Positions 21,944 through 29,339 of a DNA stretch of 36,031 nt are shown here, piece after piece; positions within the stretch are counted from its first letter, which is position 1, and each line of letters begins with the position of its first letter. Both the position numbers and the translations under genes were made by a program. The notes below the pieces were generated by a model. That model saw only the letters and a program-made list of their open reading frames with translations, made no database searches and was not told where the DNA came from. Source of the stretch: Lachnospiraceae bacterium (GTDB lineage: Bacteria > Bacillota > Clostridia > Lachnospirales > Lachnospiraceae); NCBI GenBank assembly GCA_015057615.1, contig SVEA01000094.1, positions 1-36,031 on the forward strand, given 5' to 3'.

Positions 21944-22609
21944 ATGGCAGATCAAAAACAATCCAAATTATTTAGCGAAATCACGGAACATCTCCTGCAG
22001 GACGATGTTCCGTCCTATTATTTAAACACTTTATCGAACGATCCTGCGTGGAGGAAATACCCATTTTCTCTGCTGCTGAAATTAAAGCAGACCGAGCAGT
22101 CAAGGAAATATCATCCGGAGGGGAATGTGTGGAATCATACCGTGCTCGTGGTGGATGAAGCCGCCAGGGTAAGGAATGAGAGTAAGAATCCCAAAGCTTT
22201 TATGTGGGCTTCCCTCTTGCATGACATAGGAAAGCCGGATACGACCCAGTGGAGAAAGGGAAGAATCACCTCCTATGATCACGATCGTGTCGGGGCAGAC
22301 CTGTGTGTCAGGTTTTTAGAAGAATTGACAAATGAGGAAGCGTTTATTAAAACTGTCCGCGGATTGGTGCGATACCACATGCATATGCTGTATATCCTTA
22401 AGGAGCTTCCCTATGGGGATCTGGTACATCTCTTAAGAGAATCGGATATCTTTGATTGTGCACTACTTAGTAAATGTGACCGGCTGGGACGTACTGGAGC
22501 GGATGTTTTGGAGGAAGAGGATAACTATAAGCGGTATCTTACACGATTGATCGAAGCGAAGGAGAGGATGCAGCAAAAGAGCGGGAATGGTGCTGTTAAT
22601 CGCAATTAA
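21944..22609 (+). CDS. HD-domain phosphohydrolase
   Basis: This 221-residue protein has an HD metal-dependent phosphohydrolase domain. NVWNHTVLVVDEAARV supplies the first His, ASLLHDIGKPDTTQ the HD pair, YDHDRVGADL another His/Asp and VRYHMHMLYIL the late histidines. It resembles the HD part of CCA-adding tRNA nucleotidyltransferases but lacks the nucleotidyltransferase domain. It may be a phosphatase, nuclease or nucleotidase on nucleotides or RNA ends. It is the last gene of a tight set with two tiny basic proteins. Confidence 0.85.
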   Translation: MADQKQSKLFSEITEHLLQDDVPSYYLNTLSNDPAWRKYPFSLLLKLKQTEQSRKYHPEGNVWNHTVLVVDEAARVRNESKNPKAFMWASLLHDIGKPDTTQWRKGRITSYDHDRVGADLCVRFLEELTNEEAFIKTVRGLVRYHMHMLYILKELPYGDLVHLLRESDIFDCALLSKCDRLGRTGADVLEEEDNYKRYLTRLIEAKERMQQKSGNGAVNRN

Positions 22610-22779
22610 GAATTGGAATTAAACAAAATTCCTCAATAATTCCTCTAAAATAGGTGGATACGCCCTTCCAGCGAAAAATGTACTGGATTTTTCAGGATAT
22701 ATATCATATAATTATAGCTAGCAATTTTTTGGTTCGATACCTTAGTGAAAACGTAACGTAAGAAAGAGGATAAGTAGAA

Positions 22780-23676
22780 ATGGCAGATAATTATATGATT
22801 ATAAATAAAGAAAGCCTAGCGGATTCAATCTATCTGATGGACGTCAAAGCGCCCCGGGTTTCTAAACACTGCTATCCTGGACAATTCATTATCGTGAAGA
22901 TGGATGAAAAAGGGGAGAGAATCCCGTTAACTATTTGCGACTATGACAGAGAAGCTGGAACGGTAACCATTGTATTTCAGGCAGTCGGTTCTTCTACAAA
23001 ACGTATGGCAGAATATGAAGCGGGGGATGCATTCGAGGACTTTACCGGACCTCTTGGCTGTCGCTCTGAATTAATCGACATGCCGCGAGAGGAACTAATT
23101 AAGAAAAAAATATTATATGTTGCCGGTGGTGTCGGAACGGCTCCGGTATATCCACAGGTAAAATGGCTAAAGCAGAATGGCTATGAGGCGGATTGCATTA
23201 TCGGTGCAAGAAATAAAGATTTAATTATTCTTGAAGATAGAATGAAAGAGCAGGTAAGGGATCTGTATCTGTGTACCGATGACGGTTCCTATGGATTTCA
23301 TGGAAATGTCTGTGATTGTATACAGGACTTGATTCAGAACAAAGGAAAGCACTATGATATCATTGTTGCCATCGGTCCGATGATCATGATGAAATTTGTA
23401 TGCATCCTGACAAAGAAACTGGGTATTAAGACGATTGTAAGTATGAATCCTGTTATGGTGGATGGAACCGGTATGTGCGGTGCCTGCAGATTGACAATCG
23501 GAGATAATATCAAATTTGCCTGTGTGGATGGACCGGAATTTGATGGACATCTTGTGAATTTTGATGAAGCGATGAAGCGGTCCCAAATGTATAAAACACA
23601 GGAGGGAAGGGCAATGCTTCGTGAGACGGAAGGTGATACCCATCATCATCCCGGTTGCGAATGTCATGAAGGTTAA
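22780..23676 (+). CDS. nfnA: NfnA-type ferredoxin-NAD(P) oxidoreductase small subunit
   Basis: This 298-residue FAD- and [2Fe-2S]-containing subunit is of the NADH-dependent reduced ferredoxin:NADP oxidoreductase type, also called sulfide dehydrogenase beta. The FAD region has HCYPGQFIIVKMDEKG and IPLTICDYD, and the NAD-binding region has VAGGVGTAPVYPQ. The [2Fe-2S] cysteines are in GTGMCGACRLTI and FACVDGPEFDGH. The C-terminus ends in THHHPGCECHEG, a His/Cys tail I would not expect. It sits 32 bases before nfnB, so the pair is one operon. The complex moves electrons between NADH, NADPH and ferredoxin by flavin-based bifurcation. The name rests on the paired subunit. Confidence 0.9.
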   Translation: MADNYMIINKESLADSIYLMDVKAPRVSKHCYPGQFIIVKMDEKGERIPLTICDYDREAGTVTIVFQAVGSSTKRMAEYEAGDAFEDFTGPLGCRSELIDMPREELIKKKILYVAGGVGTAPVYPQVKWLKQNGYEADCIIGARNKDLIILEDRMKEQVRDLYLCTDDGSYGFHGNVCDCIQDLIQNKGKHYDIIVAIGPMIMMKFVCILTKKLGIKTIVSMNPVMVDGTGMCGACRLTIGDNIKFACVDGPEFDGHLVNFDEAMKRSQMYKTQEGRAMLRETEGDTHHHPGCECHEG

Positions 23677-23708
23677 GTATAATATATTAACTTGGAAGGA
23701 TGAAGAAG

Positions 23709-25094
23709 ATGGACGTGTTGAAGAAAGTTCCGGTAAAGGAGCAGGACCCGAAAACCCGGGCAGCGAATTTTAACGAGGTCTGCTACGGCTATAGTTTTGA
23801 AGAAGCCAAGCAGGAAGCTTCCCGCTGCCTTCAATGTAAAAATCCAAAATGTGTGGCAGGCTGTCCGGTATCAATCAACATACCCGGTTTTATAAAGGAA
23901 ATCGGAAATGGGAATGTGGAAGCCGCATTTCAGGAGATCAGTAAATATTCTGCACTTCCAGCGGTCTGTGGAAGAGTATGTCCTCAGGAAAGCCAGTGTG
24001 AGCAAAGGTGCATCCGCGGTATCAAGGGAGAACCGGTTGCAATCGGAAAATTGGAACGTTTTGCTGCGGACTGGGCACGGGAGAATAAAATCCAGCCCAA
24101 GAAGCCGAATACTGTAAATGGCAGTAAGGTAGCGGTAATCGGTGCGGGACCTTCGGGGCTTACCTGCGCGGGAGACTTAGCGAAGCTTGGCTATGAGGTA
24201 ACGATCTTTGAGGCTCTCCATGAACCGGGCGGTGTATTGGTTTATGGGATACCGGAGTTCCGGCTTCCGAAGAATACGGTGGTAAAAGCGGAGATAGAAA
24301 ATGTGAAAGCCCTAGGAGTAAAGATTGAAACCAATGTCATCATAGGAAAATCCATAACCATTGATGAATTGATCGAAGAGGAAGGATTTGACGCGGTATT
24401 TATCGGTTCCGGTGCTGGTCTTCCAAAATTCATGGGAATTCCGGGAGAGAATGCGAACGGCGTATTTTCAGCAAATGAGTATCTGACCCGCAGCAATTTG
24501 ATGAAAGCATTCGATGACAGCTACGACACGCCGATCATTGCCGGTAAAAAGGTGGCAGTTGTCGGCAGCGGCAATGTAGCAATGGATGCCGCAAGAACCG
24601 CACTTCGTCTGGGAGCGGAGGTAGCCATTGTGTATCGAAGAAGTGAAGCAGAACTTCCGGCAAGAGCGGAAGAAGTCCATCATGCCAAGGAGGAAGGGGT
24701 TCAGTTTCATACACTTTCGAACCCGAAGGAGATCCTTGTAAATGAAAATGGCTGGGTAAGCGGTATGCGCTGTATTCGGATGGAGCTCGGAGAACCAGAT
24801 GAAACAGGCAGAAGAAGGCCGATCGAAAAGAAGGGTTCGGAATTTGTTCTGGAAGCAGATACCGTAATAATGGCACTCGGAACCAGTCCCAACCCGCTGA
24901 TTGCTTCTACGACGGACGGACTCGATACGAATAAATACCGATGCATCATAGCAGATGAGGAAAATGGTCAAACGACGAAGATGGGGGTCTTCGCCGGAGG
25001 AGATGCCGTTACCGGTTCTGCTACTGTAATTCTGGCTATGGGGGCCGGGAAAGCAGCTGCCAAGGGGATCAATCAGTATATACAAAACAAATAA
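23709..25094 (+). CDS. nfnB: NfnB-type (glutamate-synthase-like) large subunit
   Basis: This protein of 461 residues has two N-terminal [4Fe-4S] cysteine groups (CLQCKNPKCVAGCP and CGRVCPQESQCEQRC). An FAD site VAVIGAGPSGLTCAGDLAKL and an NADPH site VAVVGSGNVAMDAARTALRL follow, with a closing FAD motif FAGGDAVTGSATVILAMGAG. It matches the NfnB / glutamate synthase small-subunit family. Because it directly follows nfnA and no glutamate synthase large subunit is present, Nfn is the better name. The start is ATG 23709, nine bases after GGAAGG. An ATG at 23700 would overlap the site. Confidence 0.92.
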   Translation: MDVLKKVPVKEQDPKTRAANFNEVCYGYSFEEAKQEASRCLQCKNPKCVAGCPVSINIPGFIKEIGNGNVEAAFQEISKYSALPAVCGRVCPQESQCEQRCIRGIKGEPVAIGKLERFAADWARENKIQPKKPNTVNGSKVAVIGAGPSGLTCAGDLAKLGYEVTIFEALHEPGGVLVYGIPEFRLPKNTVVKAEIENVKALGVKIETNVIIGKSITIDELIEEEGFDAVFIGSGAGLPKFMGIPGENANGVFSANEYLTRSNLMKAFDDSYDTPIIAGKKVAVVGSGNVAMDAARTALRLGAEVAIVYRRSEAELPARAEEVHHAKEEGVQFHTLSNPKEILVNENGWVSGMRCIRMELGEPDETGRRRPIEKKGSEFVLEADTVIMALGTSPNPLIASTTDGLDTNKYRCIIADEENGQTTKMGVFAGGDAVTGSATVILAMGAGKAAAKGINQYIQNK

Positions 25095-25130
25095 CGATAT
25101 CAATTGTGTGGGGAACGTATTGGAGGACTT

Positions 25131-26666
25131 ATGGGATATTATATAAATGAAACCGTCGGATATGCAGCTATCGTTGCAGCCGCAGCTGTTTTGCTGCTGT
25201 TAATTACGGCGTATGTCCGATTAAGAAAAGCGAAAAAAATTCAATATTTACTAGAAGAGGATAAGCGGTCTTTAGCCGATAAGAATAAGGAATTAGTGGA
25301 AGCTTGTGATATGACAAAGACTTCTCTTAACGAACTGATTGCAAAATATGAAGAATTGAATAAGAACAAGGAAAGCATGAAGAAGCTTGCATATACCGAT
25401 TATTTGACGGAGCTTCCGAACCGGATTGCATTTAACGAAATGCTTGATAACGTCATGCTTACGCTCCGCAGTGAGGAAATTGTCGCCATACTGGATATCG
25501 ATATTGATAATTTTAAGAACATCAACGATACGCAAGGACATTCCTATGGGGATGAGCTTTTAATTGATGTGACCTACCGCTTAAAGCAGGTAATGGATGA
25601 TAATGATTATTTGGCTCGAATCGGCGGGGATGAATTCTGCGTCATGATTCAGAATTTGAAGGATACCTCAGAGATTGAGGACAAGATTAAGAAGATCCGC
25701 AATGTATTCTCCTATCCATTTGTATTGTCTACCAAGGAGTATTTTGTTACGGTCAGTATTGGAATTGCCTTTGCTCCAAAGGATGGAAGAACCTCGCAGT
25801 CCCTGATTAAAAATGGGGATGCGGCGATGTATGTTGCCAAAGCGAATGGGAAGAATACCTATGCCTATTTTGACCTTTCCTTTAACCAAAAGCTTACGGA
25901 GAAAATTGAAATTCAATCGGAGCTTAGAAAAGCAATGGAACGGAATGAATTTGAAGTGTACTATCAGCCGCAAATGGATTTGACAGAGAAGAAAGTTGTG
26001 GGCTTTGAGGCGCTCCTTCGTTGGAATCATCCGACAAGGGGATTGATTGCTCCGGGTGAATTTATCAATTATGCGGAGGAAAATGGATTCATTGTTCCAA
26101 TCGGAAAATGGGTTCTTACAACGGCTTGTATGCAGTTAAAGGCTTGGCAGGATGCAGGGTATGTTAATCTTCATATGGCAGTGAACCTCTCGGCAAGACA
26201 ATTTATGGACAAAGACATTGTCCAGTTGGTCAAAGATGCCATTGAGGAGACGAAGATCGATCCTCACAAATTGGAGCTTGAGATTACGGAAAGCATTGCT
26301 CTGACGGATCTGGATTACACGATCAGCACGATACAGGAGCTGAAAAACATCGGCGTGAATTTCTCTTTGGATGACTTTGGTACCGGCTATTCCTCAATGA
26401 ACTACTTAAAGAGACTTCCGGTAAATAATATTAAAATTGACAAAAGTTTTTTGGATACGGTTATGGAAGATCCCTGCGATCAGAAAATTATTCAGACGAT
26501 GATCAATCTTGCAAGAATTCTTGATCTGAATGTCATTGCAGAAGGTGTAGAAACCAGTGATCAGGAAACCTTCTTAACTGCGTCAAACTGTAATAAAGCG
26601 CAGGGTTATTTATACAGTAAACCGGTTCCGGTTGCTATGGCAGAGCAATTGCTGCAAAATATTTAA
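25131..26666 (+). CDS. GGDEF-EAL cyclic-di-GMP enzyme
   Basis: This membrane-anchored protein of 511 residues has one N-terminal TM helix (AAIVAAAAVLLLLITAYV) and a short coiled coil. A GGDEF domain follows with an intact ARIGGDEF (about residue 165) and DIDIDNFKNINDTQGHSYGD. The EAL domain has GFEALLRWNHP (about 293), NLSARQF, ELEITES, DDFGTGYSS and AEGVET, all catalytic residues of an active phosphodiesterase. The inhibitory RxxD site before GGDEF reads DDND, so product inhibition is probably lost. GGAGG lies four bases before the ATG at 25131. It begins 36 bases after nfnB and may be in that operon. Confidence 0.93.
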   Translation: MGYYINETVGYAAIVAAAAVLLLLITAYVRLRKAKKIQYLLEEDKRSLADKNKELVEACDMTKTSLNELIAKYEELNKNKESMKKLAYTDYLTELPNRIAFNEMLDNVMLTLRSEEIVAILDIDIDNFKNINDTQGHSYGDELLIDVTYRLKQVMDDNDYLARIGGDEFCVMIQNLKDTSEIEDKIKKIRNVFSYPFVLSTKEYFVTVSIGIAFAPKDGRTSQSLIKNGDAAMYVAKANGKNTYAYFDLSFNQKLTEKIEIQSELRKAMERNEFEVYYQPQMDLTEKKVVGFEALLRWNHPTRGLIAPGEFINYAEENGFIVPIGKWVLTTACMQLKAWQDAGYVNLHMAVNLSARQFMDKDIVQLVKDAIEETKIDPHKLELEITESIALTDLDYTISTIQELKNIGVNFSLDDFGTGYSSMNYLKRLPVNNIKIDKSFLDTVMEDPCDQKIIQTMINLARILDLNVIAEGVETSDQETFLTASNCNKAQGYLYSKPVPVAMAEQLLQNI

Positions 26667-26723
26667 TGCAAAGCACTTACATACGATGTATTTGACAGTA
26701 AAGATTTCGTATGGAGGAGAGAG

Positions 26724-27479
26724 ATGGAGCTTAGAAATGTAGAAACCAAAATAACCGGTTTATTCTTAGCAATACAGGGATTGCTTTATGGTACATTTCT
26801 CGTTTTGGATTTTACTAGGGGAAATGTCCATTTATCCTCGCGAATCAAATATACAGTCATAATACTTTGCCTATTCTATACGCTTCTACATCATAAGAAT
26901 GTCCATAAAAAGAAAGCATTATGTCTTAGAGTTGCCTTCGTCTTCACGCTTATGGCGGATTATTTCCTGCTGCTGCAGGATCGTCATTATTTCTATGGAG
27001 TCCTTTCCTTTCTTTTCGCACAGCAAACCTATGGAATCAAGCTGGACCTGGGTGAACTGCCGGGCAATACCGTTCAGAAGAAAAACCTCCCTTTACGCAT
27101 TCTCTGCCGGTTTACGATCCAGCTGGCAGTCGCAGGGGGAACGAGCATGGTATTATATTATGCCAGAGTCATAATAAACCCGTTGCTGTTTGTTACCCTG
27201 CTCTATTTTTTCAGCTTCCTTACGAATGTTTATCGTTCGCTCAGATTGGCAGGAGAGCATCCGGCAAATCGCAGCAGACTGCTGTTTGCGGCAGGGATGG
27301 TGCTGTTTTTGCTCTGCGATATCAATGTCGGTCTCTATAACCTGGCTGATTTTATTCCTTTAACGGCAAAGGCGGGTCAAATGATCAGCAGCTTTTCTTC
27401 CCTGTTAATGTGGGCGTTCTATGCACCGTCTCAGGTTCTAATTGCATTAAGTATCAGGAATTACCAGCAAAATGTATAG
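26724..27479 (+). CDS. YhhN-like multi-pass membrane protein
   Basis: This 251-residue protein has seven or eight hydrophobic helices. The pattern VAFVFTLMADYFLLLQ, then FYGVLSFLFAQQTYGIKLD, and later AAGMVLFLLCDINVGLYNL resembles YhhN/TMEM86 proteins, a family that includes lysoplasmalogenases cleaving plasmalogen lipids. The match is by pattern and not strong enough to assign the activity. GGAGGAGAGAG before the ATG gives a good start. It lies 57 bases after the GGDEF-EAL gene. Confidence 0.55.
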   Translation: MELRNVETKITGLFLAIQGLLYGTFLVLDFTRGNVHLSSRIKYTVIILCLFYTLLHHKNVHKKKALCLRVAFVFTLMADYFLLLQDRHYFYGVLSFLFAQQTYGIKLDLGELPGNTVQKKNLPLRILCRFTIQLAVAGGTSMVLYYARVIINPLLFVTLLYFFSFLTNVYRSLRLAGEHPANRSRLLFAAGMVLFLLCDINVGLYNLADFIPLTAKAGQMISSFSSLLMWAFYAPSQVLIALSIRNYQQNV

Positions 27480-27520
27480 AAAAAGAGAAAAAGTTCATGT
27501 AAAAATATGTAATATAAATC

Positions 27521-27549
27521 TTGCAAATGGGATATTTTTCTGCTAAAAT
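27521..27549 (+). promoter_or_regulatory. Putative promoter giving the long DUF5688 leader
   Basis: TTGCAA (27521-27526), 17 bases, then TAAAAT (27544-27549). It would start transcription near 27556, some 435 bases before the DUF5688 start codon. Confidence 0.45.
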
Positions 27550-27555
27550 AATCCT

Positions 27556-27991
27556 TATTAACAGGCAATCTTATATCTTTCTACAGAAATCTGTTCGCGA
27601 CAGATGAAAAAATGCCGCTGATCTAATGTCCATCACATGGCGCTTGTTGATCCTAACGTTTTCTAATGTACAAATAATCAGTCCTTTCATCGGTACAAAT
27701 CAAGGAAAAATTCAAGTAATATAAACCACATTTTGATAAGCAACTTCAATCCAAGCATGAAGTTCTATCGTGCTTTGTACTAAGTTTTATACTGCTTTGC
27801 ACGAAATATGATAGCGCCTTACCCTATGCTTTATAGCACTTTGTGCAAACTAGCTTATGATGCTCGAATCCCATTAAATTTATCTTTAAATTATTGCGAA
27901 ACTGCGGTACTACATCGGTTGTGTACACAATTAATTCAACCAGAGGGTTCGCAATCATTTATCATATTCAAGAATGTAAGGAGGATAATGA
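27556..27991 (+). other. Long structured 5' leader before DUF5688
   Basis: About 435 bases without a credible gene. They contain several hairpins: TCTGT/ACAGA (about 27591-27604), AACTTCA/TGAAGTT around 27745-27765, the palindrome TTGTGTACACAA (about 27920-27931) and the long-range pair ATTGCGAA and TTCGCAAT (about 27893 and 27948). Related boxes GCTTTGTAC, GCTTTGCAC and GCACTTTGTGC recur. No known riboswitch core is recognisable. AAGGAGG (27978-27984) then leads to the gene. Confidence 0.45.
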
Positions 27992-28954
27992 ATGCTTCAA
28001 GTTGTAATGGAAGAAAAAATTGGCTACCTTTCCTTTGTTGACACGGTTTGCGGCAAGGTGAAGGAAATCTTGGGAGAGGAATATCAAGTGCAGATCTGTA
28101 AAGTGATCAAGAACAATTCACTAGAGCTTGATAGCCTGGTCGTTTTAAAAGAAGGAAGAAATTATGCGCCAAACATCTATCTTTTACCCTATTATGAATC
28201 CTATCTTGAGGGGACACCGGTTCAGGAAGTTGTGAAGAGGCTTTGCGTAATCTATCAGAATCAGGAAGGCCCGATCTTAAGCGAGGATTTTACGTATTCT
28301 CTGGAAGAAATGAAACAGTACATAATATATCGTTTAGTCAGCTTTGAAAGGAATCAAAAGCTGCTCAGCCAGATTCCCCATATCAAGTATCTGGATCTGG
28401 CGATTACGTTTCACTGCTTGGTTCGGGAGGATGAGGAAGGGATTGGGACGATCCGGATCACGAATGAGCATATGAAACAGTGGAAGACCACCACGGAGGA
28501 GTTAAATACCTATGCGGCAAGGAATACCAGCAAACGATTTCCGGCATCCATTAAGAATATAGGGGAAACGATTCTGGGGCTGCTTCACGAGGAGCGTAAT
28601 CAAAAAAGTGAGGAGGCTATGGCGGAGGAATGGATGGAGCAGTTAATCAAGAGCCAGCAATCAGCTGGAAACCATTCAATGTATATTCTTACGAATCAGA
28701 AGGGAATCAACGGAGCCTCCTGCATTCTCTATAGTAATATTCTCTTTGACTTCGCCTGTCAAATCAAATCTGATTTTTACATTCTGCCCAGCTCGATTCA
28801 TGAAGTTATTCTTGTGCCCTCCCGCAAAAAGATAGATAAGGAGAATCTGGAGCAGATGGTTTGGGAAGTAAATCATACCCATGTAGCACCGGAGGAGGTT
28901 CTGTCTGACCGGGTTTATTACTATTCAAGAGAGAACAATGCAATTCTCCTGTAG
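27992..28954 (+). CDS. DUF5688 family protein
   Basis: This soluble protein of 320 residues has the hallmarks of DUF5688, a family frequent in Lachnospiraceae. An N-terminal region VQICKVIKNNSLELDSLVVL and APNIYLLPYYESYLEGTP is followed by a helical middle part and a C-terminal region MYILTNQKGINGASCILYS. FYILPSSIHEVILVPS and YYYSRENNAILL close the protein. No catalytic motif, signal peptide or TM helix is visible. The start ATG at 27992 is seven bases after AAGGAGG. Its role is unknown. Members of the family are often found in several copies per genome. Confidence 0.75.
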   Translation: MLQVVMEEKIGYLSFVDTVCGKVKEILGEEYQVQICKVIKNNSLELDSLVVLKEGRNYAPNIYLLPYYESYLEGTPVQEVVKRLCVIYQNQEGPILSEDFTYSLEEMKQYIIYRLVSFERNQKLLSQIPHIKYLDLAITFHCLVREDEEGIGTIRITNEHMKQWKTTTEELNTYAARNTSKRFPASIKNIGETILGLLHEERNQKSEEAMAEEWMEQLIKSQQSAGNHSMYILTNQKGINGASCILYSNILFDFACQIKSDFYILPSSIHEVILVPSRKKIDKENLEQMVWEVNHTHVAPEEVLSDRVYYYSRENNAILL

Positions 28955-29171
28955 TTTCTTGTCTCCCCTATTCCTGGTTTTTTATGACTTATGACACTCC
29001 TATCATAGTTAACAAATCAAAAAATACAATCAATCGATTCGCTTATTAATTTCCAGTGGATGGCCGATTTCCTATCGAATGTGAAATTGTAAAACATCAT
29101 ATAAGGCATATTTCCTGCAAAAAGTACTCCTTGACATGGAATACAAATTGTGGATAAGTTCAATTTTGATA

Positions 29172-29200
29172 TTTCAATATTTTACAAGATGTGCTATAAT
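29172..29200 (+). promoter_or_regulatory. Promoter of the PFOR gene
   Basis: A perfect TATAAT (29195-29200) lies 145 bases before the GTG start. The -35 with a 17-base spacer is TTTCAA (29172-29177), a weak match. TTGTGGA-taag-TTCAATT (29148-29165), just upstream, resembles a Rex operator. The rest of 28955-29339 shows no gene. Confidence 0.5.
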
Positions 29201-29339
29201 AATGAATCGACGAATAAAAAATATATTTTGATTTGCAACCTATTGATTTTTGTATAGAGGATCAGAGTACTTTCTTATTCGTTTTTCTATTATATGCTCT
29301 GACTTCTGTACTTGGATAAATATTAAGGAGGACATTATA

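Noticed and set aside
23221-23667. Minus-strand open frame inside nfnA (148 codons)
   Set aside because: Antisense to the clear NfnA reading frame and without recognisable motifs.
24468-25103. Long open frame on the minus strand inside nfnB (211 codons)
   Set aside because: The plus-strand frame has all NfnB motifs. The minus-strand frame is its shadow, with no ribosome binding site or family pattern.
27808-28041. Open frame of 77 codons overlapping the DUF5688 start
   Set aside because: The AAGGAGG at 27978 fits the DUF5688 ATG at 27992, and the other frame has no site at its start.
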